From: Maniola hyperantus
Lineage: Eukaryota > Arthropoda > Insecta > Lepidoptera > Nymphalidae
Direction of reading: 5' to 3'
Assembly: GCF_902806685.2 (NCBI RefSeq)
Contig: NC_048555.1
Location: 11,160,001 to 11,224,000, forward strand
Length of the DNA: 64,000 nucleotides
Shown: piece after piece, positions 54,418-64,000 of the stretch
Layout of the letters: each line of letters begins with the position of its first letter
How positions within the stretch are numbered: the stretch's first letter is position 1
Position numbers and translations under genes: made by a program
The notes under the pieces: model-generated
The model's input: only the letters and a program-made list of their open reading frames with translations
Databases searched by the model: none
What the model was told of the DNA's origin: nothing

Positions 54418-54652
54418 GCTTATGATCGCGACTTCGTCCGCATGGACTACACAAATTAAAAACCCCTATATTTGGTAGAATTTTCAAAAATCCTTTCGTA
54501 GCATATAGCTATTATGTCGTAAGGCATACGACATAATAGCTATATGCATGCCAAATTCCAGCTTGATCCGTCTAGTAGCTTGAGCAGTGCGTTGATAAAT
54601 CAATCAGCCAGTCAAGTCACTCAGCTTTTCCTTTTGTATATTTAGATGATAA
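54418..54652 (+). mobile_element. Type C element between IR-A and IR-B, with local inverted duplication
   Basis: CTAGCTTATGATCGCGACTTCGTCC ... CTTTTGTATATTTAGAT. In the middle GCATATAGCTATTATGTCGTA is followed by 5 bases and its exact inverse, absent from all other copies. Confidence 0.65.
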
Positions 54653-54936
54653 TGACTTTGGATCACTTATTTTAAAAAAAACAAAGACATAACAATACGG
54701 CCATACATACAGACTTAAATATTATGTTATTACGTTTTTACCTAAAATCAGATAGTCTACCTAGTGCACTGTGTTACATTTAACCGAGGAAGTGGCTGCA
54801 TAAATTATTAAAAAGCCCGTTTGGCTACAAATATACTTAAAGTGGTTCATTTTATGAAGTCAGAAATATGAGGTCTTCATCACAATAGGTACCTACTACT
54901 TACCTTTTAAAAAACGACCTCATAAAAACAAACGAA

Positions 54937-55090
54937 ATGAGACTAACGATAATTTGGCTTTTGATTTTATTCAATTTTAATTTTAATGTACACGCTAAAG
55001 ACACTATCACAATTAATTTTATAAAAAGCTTCATCCGAAACGAGTATAAACCTACGAGTCTAATCTACAGGAACTTATGTTGGAAGAAAA
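54937..55090 (+). CDS. IR-B exon 1: start and signal peptide
   Basis: MRLTIIWLLILFNFNFNVHAKD is a signal peptide; then FIKSFIRNEYKPTSLIYRNLCWKK with donor AAAA|GTGAGT, phase 1. Confidence 0.8.
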
Positions 55091-58000
55091 GTGAGTATTA
55101 TTTTCGAAATGTCTATTGTAATAGGTACCTAGGTGTGTGTAACACATAATAATTATTATTTACTAGCTGACCTGGCGAACTTCGTACCGCCTAACAGTCT
55201 TAATGCTATTCGGGACACCGGGTCATACTAATAACTAACGTCACTCAATTGTTTAGCCTTCCCTGAACCCCTCCACTAACACTTAAATTAAATTTTTGTG
55301 TATTATAATTTTATTGATGTAAATACAATAAAGTGTATTTCATTTCATTTCAGTGTTTTTTCATTTCATTTCATTTTCATTTTCTATTGCTCTCAAATCA
55401 AAAGATTGATCGTCGATCATGTTGATTTTGAGAAGATATAGATTTTATTACTAAGGTAACTTAGTACCTACCTAATGCTTTGTTTCAGGTGAAACACTAA
55501 ACGTGACTAAAGAGTTATCTAATGCTTTAAATACTAGAATATCGTCAAATTATAGAGAGAATGATTATCTTCAAGATCATACGATCTTATTTCTTGCAGA
55601 TTTAGACTGTGTGCATTCAAAAACAGTTTTTAACGTATGTAACCTGTATAAGTTCTAGTTTTAATACTTAGACATTTTTATGCTTAATTTTACCATTTCT
55701 TTTGTTATCCAACAACAACACCAACTCTTTTAACATTCTAGGATTCAAGACTTCTACGTTTTCCGTATCGTTGGCTAGTTCTTAATGATCGTCAAAATCA
55801 GAACCAGTCAAAAATTCAGCAACTTTTGGATCTCCCTTTATTAGCTGACTGTGATTTTGTATTAGCAGAACGGAATGAAAATAATTTAACTTTAACTGAA
55901 CGTAAGATCTCAAAATATTTACCACATAAATTACCCTTAAGTAGGTACTACTGTCCTACATCAACGAAAATGAAAATTTGTTAAATTTTTCGCTGAAAAA
56001 AAAAAGGATTTTTACATTCGGTTCAGTTCAAGAGAAATATATATGTACTGGTGTCGCTAAAAACGCATCTATAGACCTGTACGACCTATTATAAGTTTCA
56101 TGTGCTTCTATAGTGCTTCTTCTATAAACAATTTACATTGTTTATAGAAGCACTATTATTATGTATTAATAAGTAGACGGAATGACACTTTTTAAACCTT
56201 TGTGGTTTTTTGCTGTGTCTAAATTGGATTTGTTAATCATTCTTCAGGTCCTTTCATGTTCTTGGTATACATAAACGATTTACCATATTTTGTCCAAAAT
56301 ACTTGCGATATTGTACTATTTGCTGATGATACGTCTTTGATTTTTAAAGTTGATAGAAATAAAGACAATTTTGACGATGTGAGTAGTGCCATATCTCAGG
56401 TAACTCACTGGTTTACCGTAAATAATTTACTTTTAAATTCAAAAAAAACTAAGTGTGTTGAATTCGCACTGCCCAATACCAAGAACACAAGTAACATTAA
56501 TTTAATGATAAATAACGATACATTAAAAATAGAAGAGACTACAACATTTTCGGGGATAACCTTAGATGCAAAGCTTCAATGGGGCACCCATATATCAACT
56601 CTTGCTAGCAAATTAAGCTCTGCCGCTTACGCTGTTAGAAAGATTCGGCAGTTAACTGACGTGGAAACCGCAAAGATAGTATATTTTGCTTACTTCCATA
56701 GTATTATGTCTTATGGAATCTTAATATGGGGTAAAGCGGCAGATATTGGGAGAATTTTTGTATTACAAAAAAGGGCAATACGCGCAATTTATAACTTAAG
56801 ACCACGCGATTCCCTTCGAGAGAAATTTAAGGAAATAGATATCCTTACTGTAGCCTCTCAATATATTTATAATAACATAATTTTTGTAAGACAAAATATT
56901 CTTAGTTACAAGAAAATTGGTGATCTACACAATAGGCTAACTAGAAACAGAAACAAACTTGCAGCTCCTGCCTTCCGCCTCAGGAAAGTCCAAAAGTCAT
57001 TTGTGGGTATTGGTATTACCTTTTATAATAAAATCCCGCAAACTATTTTGGACTTACCTTTGCACAAGTTTAAAAAATCTATTAAAAATATGCTCCTGAA
57101 AAAAGCATATTACACAATTGAAGATTATCTAAATGATAAAAGAGCGTGGATTTGACCTGCAGCTCGTTCCAGCAACGCACAAGACTGCAAATACTATTTT
57201 ATACATGGCATAATTTTGTACCTATATCAAATATTTGAAAAGAGCAACCGCCGAGTTTCTTGCTGGTTCTTCTCGGCAGGAAAGGCATTCCGAACCAGTG
57301 GTAGATGCATCCGACTATTCGTAAGCACTTGTAAAAGTTTATACAAATAAAAAAGATTTTCATTTCATTTTCATTTCATTTCATTTCATTTCATTTCATT
57401 TCATTTCATTCTTTATGTTGGTAATTAAAAAAAAACCAAAAACATCTCTGTTGTAGTACACAAACCATCTACCTTTGGTCCAACGTACTCTAATCCGAGA
57501 GGTCGATACAGTGGTAAAGATGATAAGTTAGTAGATACCAGACCTCGCAGGGAGCTGTTCAGACGAAGACAAGATACAATGGGGCATCCGCTCACCATGT
57601 CAAACGTTATACAGGAAAGCAACTCCACACAGTACCATCTACCTAGAGAAGATAGACTGTAAGATAGTACAAATTCAATTTACCATACTTCTGCACTCAA
57701 AGGAAATTAAATTTCCTTGAAATGTATAAAAGGAAGAAGTGACTGACTGACTGATCTATCAACGCACAGCTCAAACTACTGGACGGATCGTAGGTATCCA
57801 ATAAGAAAGGATTTTTGAAAATTCAACCCCTAAGGGGGTGAAATACGAGTTTGGTAGTCCACGCGGATGAAGTGGCGAGCATAAGCTAGTTTACTCTATA
57901 AAGCTTCTAAAAAGAATATGTCACGAAGGTAGACTTCCTAAATTATCATATCTTGCCGTTGCATCCTATTATACACCCCAATTCAACACATTGTATTCTT

Positions 58001-61000
58001 GTCGCCTACAATCACCTAAATTCGGTGCAAACGTAGAAAATTATATTCATCACTTTCCGAACTAGGAACCAGCAATTTGAATTATTTGTTTGCTGTAATA
58101 ATTTGTTAGTCAATAGTCATACTTAAATAGGTACTGCTTTAACTTCGATGTAATATAATAAGATAGCTAATCTGCATGCCAAATTTCAGCCCGATCCTTT
58201 CAGTAGTTTGAGCTGTGCGTTGATAGATCAGTCAGTCAGTCACTCATCTTTTCCTTTTTACGTTTAGATAACTTATTATTATAATAATAATTGAGTAGGT
58301 AATTAGGTATTGCCATTCCACTTTAATTCTAGAGAACTTCAATATGACTCTATACCGAAGCTATGTTGGATGAATGTTCGCATCGCTTTAGAAATGCTCA
58401 ACGCTACACCACGGTACATCTTCAGCCACAGGTGGGGGTACAAGAGGAACGGCCAATGGTCCGGCATGATAGACGATCTGAACACAGGAAGAGCTGATTT
58501 AGGTAAAATCAGAACGTCAGAACGCCTCGCTTAGATCACACGACGTTCACTAACTTTTAAATTTTTAAAATACCTGCGATTTTTCTAGAAAACATTTTTT
58601 ATTTTTTATTTTCATGATCGTTCCGGCTCAGAATTTTGTATTCCTAAAACGTTAATTTTGCAAAATGTTGAATCCCAAAAAGTCGAATTCGCAAAACGTT
58701 GAAACCTAAAACAAAACACAATCTGAATCTGTTTGAAGCGACCAAACCCATATTTTTATTAACTTCATTAACTTTTAAATTTCCGTTTGCAGGTACAAAT
58801 TGCATTCCATTTGTCGATCGACTGAGCGTTGTCGTATTCACCAGTTCCGTTTCCAAATTCAAAACCAAGTTCATCTTTCGCCAGCCGCCTCTTTCCTTCG
58901 TCTCCAACGTTTTCACCCTCACATTCTCGCTCAACGTTTGGATTGCGATCATCGTCTGCATTATTGTTTCTTGTATCACTATTTGTATTGCTACTAAATG
59001 GGAGGCCTTTCTGATGGGCGCGGTAAGAATTTTATTTTTTATTGTAAAACTAGCTGATGCCTGCGACTTCGTACGCGTGGATTTGGGTTTTTAAAAATCC
59101 TGTGGGAACTCCTTAATTTCCCGGGATAAAAAGTAGCCTATGTCACTCTCCAGGTCTTAAACTTTCAATCAATCAATCAATCAATCAGCCTATTTGCGTC
59201 CACTGCTGGACATAGGCCTTCCCAAGAGCACGCCACCACACACGATCCTCCGCCTTCCTCATCCACCCACTTCCCGCTATCTTCTTAAGGTCGTCAGTCC
59301 AGCGGGTTGGAGGCCGTCCCACACTGCGCTTGCTGATACGCGGTCTCCACTCCAGAACACGCAACTTAAACTTTACCCATGCAAAAATCAAGTCGATCCG
59401 TTGCTCCGTTGCGATGTGATTGAAGGACAAACCTGCAAACCAACACACTTTCGCATTTATAATAATATGGATAGTGATAAAACTAATACACATCGAATTT
59501 TCTATAAATTTTTCGAATAAGTTACTTAGCTTTTTTCGTTCAGAAGTAGTGTCAACGTTACTCCTTCCCTATTTAAAATGGCCGCCGAACAGAACAGCTG
59601 CTTTGAAGATTTTAAAGTTCTAACTACTACTTTTGACAACCACAATTCATTTAAGACGGTACATGATGATAAAATTGCCGATGTTTATAGGATCAGACTC
59701 AACTTGATGGTAGCATTGGAGACGCCACACTTTTAACAATGTGCGCTGTCAGTCAACAAGGTTGTTCTAAAGAACCCAAACAGCTTTCTGGTAAGCCATC
59801 ATCATCATTATGTCATCAACCGATAGACGTCCACTCAGAGGCGGATTATATGTCGAGATTGATTTGCCCGTGTCAACTAGCAGTTGACACGGGTTACGTA
59901 TCTTAAATGCCCCTGTCAACCACTGGTTGACATGGACTGGGCAAGCACCTCATAGGCGTCCCTCTAACAGCCATATTAAAATTTTACTAACTTCTAAAGA
60001 ACAAGGAATCGTCTTATTGTATAGCTGGTAGTTGGTGTTTATACTATTTATGCGAATTAGTGAAGAATATCACGTCCTGACGTTTTGCAATATTAAAGAC
60101 GAGGCAGTTTCGTTTACTCCAAGCAAAATATTAGTAGGGATAATTAGGTAGGCCAGGGTAATTGAACTCTACATGATCGCGCGCGCCCCTTCGTAACCTC
60201 GCGCTTCTGCGTCCACTGCAGGACATAGGTCTCCTGCAGGGACTTTCACACGCCGTGGTCTTGCATCCCCTGAATCCAGCGGCTCGCACACCTTAGCGGT
60301 TTGTATCAAAAACGTTAAGCAAAAACGTTTTGACGTGTAGATTGCCTGCCATCGCCAAACTTATGGAACTTTTTAAGAATGGCCTTCGCTAAGAATGAAC
60401 TACCTATTGGAGTTTAAGTGGAAACAAATCCTGCTAAACACTTTTTTCATCCAAAAAATTGGATATCATCTATTTCCAAGCAATGACCTAAGTATACAAT
60501 GAACCAAAAGCTTAATTTGCTATAATTCGCCACCACCCGCCCTCCCACTGCTAAACATGCAGGGAAAACCAGCCACCAGGCAAGCAATACGCACCACCAC
60601 CACGCACCACCAAAACACACTCGACGCACGTTGTGCAGTGCTGCGTGGTGATTGTGTGTATTGCTTGCCTGGTGGCTGGTTTTCCCTGCATGTTTAGAAG
60701 TAGGAGAGCGGGCGGTGCATGTCGCATACTGCACGTTGCACCATACAGATTTGATCTGTTTCAGCGGATTATAGCAAATTAAGCTTTTGGTTCGTTGTAT
60801 ATCATGGATTTCCGCAAAGTAACGCCTGCTTCTATACAATGACCTAAGTCTTTCTTTTTTAGGACGCATTATCCTAATAGTAGTGTTCACTGCATTGATG
60901 GCACTTTACGCCGCCTATTCCGCAAACATAATTGTACTACTTCAAGCTTCTTCGAAGTCTATAAAGACCCTGGAACAACTTGCTCATTCGAAATTGACAC

Positions 61001-63862
61001 TTGCAGCTGTGGACGTCGATGCCAATCATTTTGTTTTGAGGGTATTGCATTTTTTTTTAAATTCAGATACAAGTTAGCCCTTGACCGCAATCTCACCTGG
61101 TGATAAGTGATGAAACGAACTAACCTTGGAAGCCAACTAACCAGGAGGGGTACGGCAGTTTTTATTAAATCCATACACCTTTGGCTTTTACACGGCATCG
61201 TACCGGAACGCTTAATATTGCCGGTAGGATAGTTAATAGTAGATCGAAGCCTTCCACCAGACCAGACCAGAGAAAACTTAGAAATTATAGAATCTCAAAT
61301 TTCCCCTGCCGGGAAACGAACCCTGGTCCTCCAACCAGTAATAACACAGCGCTCACCACTACGCAAGGTCGTCTTCGAGGTTCTTGCTTTCTGCTATTGC
61401 TAAGCACTGACCGCAAAAATGTTATTTTTAATGTATTTACTTATTTTATAGCGCCATAAAGACGCAGTAAGACGCATTATTTACAGTAAGGTGGAGCCAG
61501 CAAAAGGAAAAGCTCAATTTTATAGCTTGGATGAAGGCGTGGAACTCTTACGACAGGTGCGAACGAACTGCCCCCTTAACACGTCGTGATAGTATGCTAC
61601 CGTTCCAGTTGTCATCATCATCATCATCAACCGATAAACGTCCACTGCTGGACATAGGTCTCTTGCAGGGACTTCCACACGCCACGGTCTTGCGCCTCCT
61701 GAATCCAGCGGCTCCCTGCGACTCAACTGATGTCGTCCGTCCGTCTTCCAACACTGCGTCTTCCGGTGCGAGGTCGCCATTCAGCATCTTGGGACCCCAA
61801 CGTCTATCGGTTTTACAAACTATGTGCCCTGCCCATTGCCACTTCAGCTTACTCTAGTTCTCCTACGGATCTCCTCATTTCTGATTTGATCACGTAGAGA
61901 AACTCCAAGCGATTGTTGTGATTAGCTGAGTTTATGGTATTTTTCTACAACTATGCATTTAGACCATATAGGGTCCCGTTTTTTCAAATCAAATCAAATC
62001 AAATCATTTATTTGCACGATTGCAGGTACAATGATGGTGTTACAGTGGTTTATTTACAGCTACAATCCGCCATACAGTGGGCATGCAAAATTTATTTTCT
62101 TATTATCTATTATTAATAAGCTATTTTTTTAACTTTTTTTTTAGAATTATAATGTTCAACAGTCACATATCACATAATATAATATAATATCACATGTCAC
62201 ATAATAATTATCTACCTGTAATATATTAACCAAGAAATAATAAAATTATAAAATAGTCAATATAATATAACGTTTTATCCTTTCGGTACGGAACCCTAAC
62301 AATGGTAGTAATTAGTAGAGGAATAAAAGAGTTACCATCATAGTTTTGTATGTCGCCAGGGTCACTTTGCCTTGTACTCCACCATGGAGTCAATCTACCG
62401 TCGTATCGAACAGACGTTCCTGGAGACAGAGAAATGTGATCTCATGGAGGTGGACTATATGGAAGGGATGAACCCATACGTGCCCGTTTATAAGCATTCA
62501 CCTTATATAGAGCTGCTGAAAGTTGCGTGAGTACTTATACAGGGTGTAACCAGAACGCTAGCAATAATGAATGGTGATAGTACTGGTGATTACTGATAAG
62601 TTACCACAAAAAAGGGGAAAAAAATTATAAAAGAAATGCTATATTTTTTAAAAGTTTACAATATACTTCAATAAAACACCTGACTGACGCTGCGGGTCAA
62701 CGAACGTTGCGTAGATAGACTACTCGAGGTCAATGCCACGTTGTAAGTGGGGCATTGACCTCGATTTTTGCACACTATACATTGCAAGTTTGCAAAATAC
62801 TATATTATATTGGTTTTGGATTGTGATTACTACTGATAAGGTAGTAGGCACATAATATTATAATCCTTAGTCTTTGCTAGCTTTCTGGTTGCATCCTGTA
62901 TATTTTATTTCCCTACTGTGATGTCTGCGACTTCGCGCGCATGGATTCAGATAGGTTTTTTTTTAAATTGTCCGTATCCAGGATGCAAGTTATCTCTTCA
63001 TCAGTTAATGAAGGAATAAAGTTATCTTATCTGATGAAGCTAAGTAATGTCTTTTTCTTTATCGCTGTTACCAGTTTCAAGCGTATCCAAGAATCCGGCA
63101 TCCAAATGGCACTGCACAACCGTATTCAGGTGCCCAAACCTCGCTGCACCGGCAACGTAGCCGCCTTCAGCAGCGTCAGCCTTGAGCACCTTCAACCAGT
63201 TCTGCTCTTCATCATTTACGGAATCGGAGTTGCTGTGTTGATACTTTTGACTGAGATTTTGACGCACAAAATGTGAGAAAATACCTACTTTGTGTCAAAA
63301 AGTTACAATTATTCTCACCAGATTATCGCGGCACCGCGGTCCACTTCTGAGCCCGAGTCCTGAGATATTGATAGAAGAGATAATATTATAATACATTTTG
63401 ATGTCCTGGGCCTAAATGACTTAAAAGAGCACAATTTTTTTTATTTTTAAGAAACTAGCCCAGAATACTTAAGTTTATCACTCTTTAATTTTTTGTGGGC
63501 TGGCTTCTCATGGCTATTACTTTCTTCACATAATATTTTCAGCCTGATTTGGAATTTGAATCAATATAGGATTTTTAGCCGAGACGGCAGGCGTAGAGTA
63601 GGTCCGACGAGTCAGACGAGTGTAAGACCTAATGTTTCTTGGAGAAAATTTATCTTTAACATTGACATCGACTGGAAGAGTAAAATAGCGAGTGCTATTT
63701 TTTTTTGAATTTTTAGCTGCTTCGATTCCCGGATTGAGTCACTCGAGCATTCATTTCTAGACATTTCTTGGAATAGTAATAAAATTGATAACGTATTTTT
63801 TCAGAAGTACTCGACGAACTGCAGCTGTATTGAAGGATAAATTCGTGAAACGTAAAATGTAA
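54937..63862 (+). CDS. Ionotropic receptor, IR75-like (IR-B), paralogue of IR-A; exon 4 degenerate
   Basis: Second IR-type channel gene, 930 bp after IR-A. Exons: 54937-55090, 55489-55634, 55742-55901, 57457-57658, 58333-58502, 58793-59022, 59691-59790, 60863-61041, 61452-61556, 62360-62526, 63075-63272 and 63805-63862. The phases close to 622 residues if exon 3 is joined directly to 57457; otherwise they match IR-A intron for intron. Signal peptide MRLTIIWLLILFNFN. S1 MLNATPRYIFSHRWGYK, GRADLG. M1 after RQPPLSFVSNVF. Pore LLTMCAVSQQG. M3 LMALYAAYSANIIVLL. S2 QFYSLDEGVELLR and EQTFLETEKCDLMEVDY. M4 PVLLFIIYGIGVAVLILL. About 59 residues present in IR-A exon 4 are missing here, so the gene may be impaired, exon-skipped, or use an exon I did not see. 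Confidence 0.78.
55160..55390 (+). repeat. Interspersed repeat plus CATTT tail in IR-B intron 1
   Basis: CTAGCTGACCTGGCGAACTTCGTACCGCC, a common lepidopteran repeat end, followed at 55330-55385 by TTTCATTTCATTTCA like the LINE tail at 57360. Confidence 0.5.
56008..56094 (+). pseudogene. Degenerate IR-B exon 4 remnant
   Basis: The frame reads IFTFGSVQEKYICTGVAKNASIDLYDLL then TAA. ASIDLYD lines up with the end of IR-A's corresponding stretch (LISLDLYNS), as does the upstream IYTTRGAW-like YICTGVAK. No in-phase acceptor precedes it (a 10-A run lies where one is expected) and no in-phase donor follows. The alignment is by eye and modest. Confidence 0.4.
56248..57420 (+). mobile_element. 5'-truncated jockey-like LINE inside IR-B
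   Basis: A 299-residue open frame from the RT palm to the C-terminus: FLVYINDLPYF, DIVLFADDTSLIF (the FADD catalytic motif), NSKKTKCVEF, FSGITLDAKLQWGTHI, VYFAYFHSIMSYGILIWG. A 3' UTR then has TTTCTTGCTGGTTCTTCTCGGCAGG and a (CATTT)n tail to 57420. It is truncated before the first RT blocks, so it cannot move by itself, but the open frame suggests it is young. Confidence 0.85.
57457..57658 (+). CDS. IR-B exon after the LINE: pre-S1 segment
   Basis: The acceptor CTCTGTTGTAG follows the LINE tail by only 36 bases. An in-frame stop at 57426 rules out an earlier start. It reads HKPSTFGPTYSNPRGRYSG, RRRQDTMGHPLTMSNVIQES, HLPREDRL and ends ACT|GTAAGA in phase 2. It is 59 nt longer than IR-A exon 5 and opens in phase 1 instead of 0. 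Confidence 0.75.
57720..57895 (-). mobile_element. Type C element, reverse, shortened
   Basis: GACTGACTGACTGATCTATCAACGC ... AACCCCTAAGGGGGTGAAAT ... GATGAAGTGGCGAGCATAAGCTAG. A further 3' scrap of the family lies at 58165-58268. Confidence 0.6.
58793..59022 (+). CDS. IR-B exon 7: end of S1 and M1
   Basis: GTNCIPFVDRLSVVVFTS, SKFKTKFIFRQPPLSFVSNVF, then M1 LNVWIAIIVCIIVSCITICI. 230 nt, one codon longer than exon 7a/7b of IR-A. Only one copy exists here. Confidence 0.85.
59050..59470 (-). mobile_element. Lep1-like type A element split by a LINE tail
   Basis: CTAGCTGATGCCTGCGACTTCG to CAGGTCTTAAACTTT (59160), then an (AATC)n and reverse LINE tail (TCCACTGCTGGACATAGGCC ... GTCAGTCCAGCGGGTTGG) to about 59365. 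The element then resumes ACTTTACCCATGCAAAAATCA and ends TTTCGCATTTATAATAATATGG. Confidence 0.6.
59691..59790 (+). CDS. IR-B exon 8: pore loop and M2
   Basis: DQTQLDGSIGDATLLTMCAVSQQGC, KEPKQLSG, 100 nt as in IR-A, acceptor TTTATAG and donor G|GTAAGC. Confidence 0.85.
60485..60848. mobile_element. Large foldback element in IR-B intron before exon 9
   Basis: Arms include CAATGACCTAAGTATACAA, ACCAAAAGCTTAATTTGCTATAAT and GCAGGGAAAACCAGCCACCAGGCAAGCAATAC with their complements on the right, total about 340 bp. It ends about 14 bp before the exon 9 acceptor. The 147-residue minus frame across it is a by-product of the palindrome. Confidence 0.7.
60863..61041 (+). CDS. IR-B exon 9: M3 gate and start of S2
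   Basis: RIILIVVFTALMALYAAYSANIIVLL, QASSKSIKTLEQLAHSKLTLAAVDVDANHF. 179 nt, identical length to IR-A exon 9. Confidence 0.88.
61060..61385 (-). mobile_element. SINE family 2, reverse, in IR-B intron
   Basis: AGATACAAGTTAGCCCTTGACCGC, TGGTGATAAGTGATG, CACGGCATCGTACCGGAACGC, CCACCAGACCAGACCAG, GCTCACCACTACGCAAGGTCGTC. Lies 19 bp after exon 9. Confidence 0.65.
61605..61870 (-). mobile_element. LINE tail fragment, reverse
   Basis: ATCATCATCATCATCAACCGATAAACGTCCACTGCTGGACATAGG, CACACGCCACGGTCTTGCGCC, GTCTTCCGGTGCGAGGTCGCC, TTCTCCTACGGATCTC. Same family as 48390-48600. Confidence 0.65.
61985..62340. other. IR-B intron stretch with AAATC repeat and AT-rich DNA
   Basis: (AAATC)n then ATTTATTTGCACGATTGCAGGTACAATG, likely a reverse LINE/SINE tail, followed by AT-rich text without recognisable content. 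Confidence 0.4.
62360..62526 (+). CDS. IR-B exon 11: S2 segment
   Basis: GHFALYSTMESIYRRIEQTF, LETEKCDLMEVDY, YVPVYKHSPYIELLKV. 167 nt, the same as IR-A. Confidence 0.88.
62538..62902. mobile_element. TIR MITE (ACAGGGTGTAACCAGAACGCTAGC), IR-B intron
   Basis: Left ATACAGGGTGTAACCAGAACGCTAGC and right CTTTGCTAGCTTTCTGGTTGCATCCTGTAT are inverted. Same family as 30565-30935. It begins 11 bp after the exon 11 donor. Confidence 0.7.
63075..63272 (+). CDS. IR-B exon 12: end of S2 and M4
   Basis: FKRIQESGIQMALHNRIQVPKPRC, FSSVSLEHLQPVLLFIIYGIGVAVLILLTEIL. The GTGAGA donor at 63273 overlaps an in-frame TGA, so an unspliced transcript would stop at once after M4. The last exon, 63805-63862, reads STRRTAAVLKDKFVKRKM and TAA. 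Confidence 0.88.
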
Positions 63863-63902
63863 CTTTGTAAACGTAAATTGTACTTTCCTCAAACACTGTC
63901 GT

Positions 63903-63908
63903 AATAAA
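63903..63908 (+). promoter_or_regulatory. IR-B polyadenylation signal
   Basis: AATAAA 41 bases after the IR-B stop codon. Confidence 0.6.
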
Positions 63909-64000
63909 AGTTTTGCTTTCATTTGTAATTATTATTAAGTAGGTGCCTATTATTTTCTGAACCTCTCCCATAATATCGAATTTCTAGATCTCAGGGTTTG

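Noticed and set aside
60447..60890. 147-codon minus-strand frame with a hydrophobic stretch
   Set aside because: It runs through a large palindromic element, and the hydrophobic part is the complement of the repeat arms; no homology recognised.
63493..63708. Alternative last exon for IR-B after TTTTCAG at 63540
   Set aside because: In frame (SLIWNLNQYRIFSRDG...) but would add a long tail without resemblance to IR-A. The short basic exon at 63805-63862 fits the phase and matches IR-A's KRRTKK-type tail, so it is preferred.

Overview
The window is nuclear DNA of an insect, almost certainly a moth or butterfly (Lepidoptera). The genes are split into short exons with consensus GT/AG splice sites. 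Introns and intergenic DNA are AT-rich and packed with short interspersed repeats: tRNA-headed SINEs, LINE tails, foldback MITEs, and CTAG-ended elements carrying GTCA or TGTC microsatellites that resemble lepidopteran Lep1/Helitron-type elements. There is nothing bacterial or viral, no CRISPR array and no rRNA gene.

Layout. (1) 1-18150, minus strand: a transglutaminase gene of the annulin / hemocyte type. Ten coding exons were reconstructed with consistent splice phases (526 codons). The Cys-His-Asp catalytic triad is complete, and the 3' end lies beyond the left edge. The coding ATG is at 14108. A non-coding leader leads back to what appears to be a TATA + TCAGT core promoter with its first exon, present twice in tandem about 355 bp apart (17480-18150). 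(2) 18150-33658: intergenic DNA with no host gene recognised, made of stacked repeats and LINE fragments. (3) 33659-54008, plus strand: a complete 13-exon ionotropic receptor gene (662 residues, IR75-like; here IR-A) ending in a polyA signal. (4) 54937-63862, plus strand: a second, paralogous IR75-like gene (IR-B) with matching intron positions and phases, also ending in a polyA signal. Its fourth exon is degenerate next to a 5'-truncated LINE. The only intact transposon is a Tc1-like element (DD34E, 348-residue transposase, about 190-bp inverted repeats) inside an IR-A intron at 49651-51294.

Best discovery candidate. IR-A has two full-length, in-frame versions of the exon that encodes the end of the first ligand-binding lobe plus transmembrane helix M1 (44498-44724 and 45556-45782). 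Both are 227 nt, have intact acceptors and donors and the same phase. Using both, or neither, shifts the frame, so they look like mutually exclusive alternative exons that would exchange part of the odour-binding lobe of one receptor. Three dead half-copies and a roughly 20-bp minisatellite related to the exon's own sequence lie around them, suggesting how the array expanded. The two IR genes would encode dendritic ligand-gated cation channels for smell; the transglutaminase is functionally unrelated and merely adjacent.
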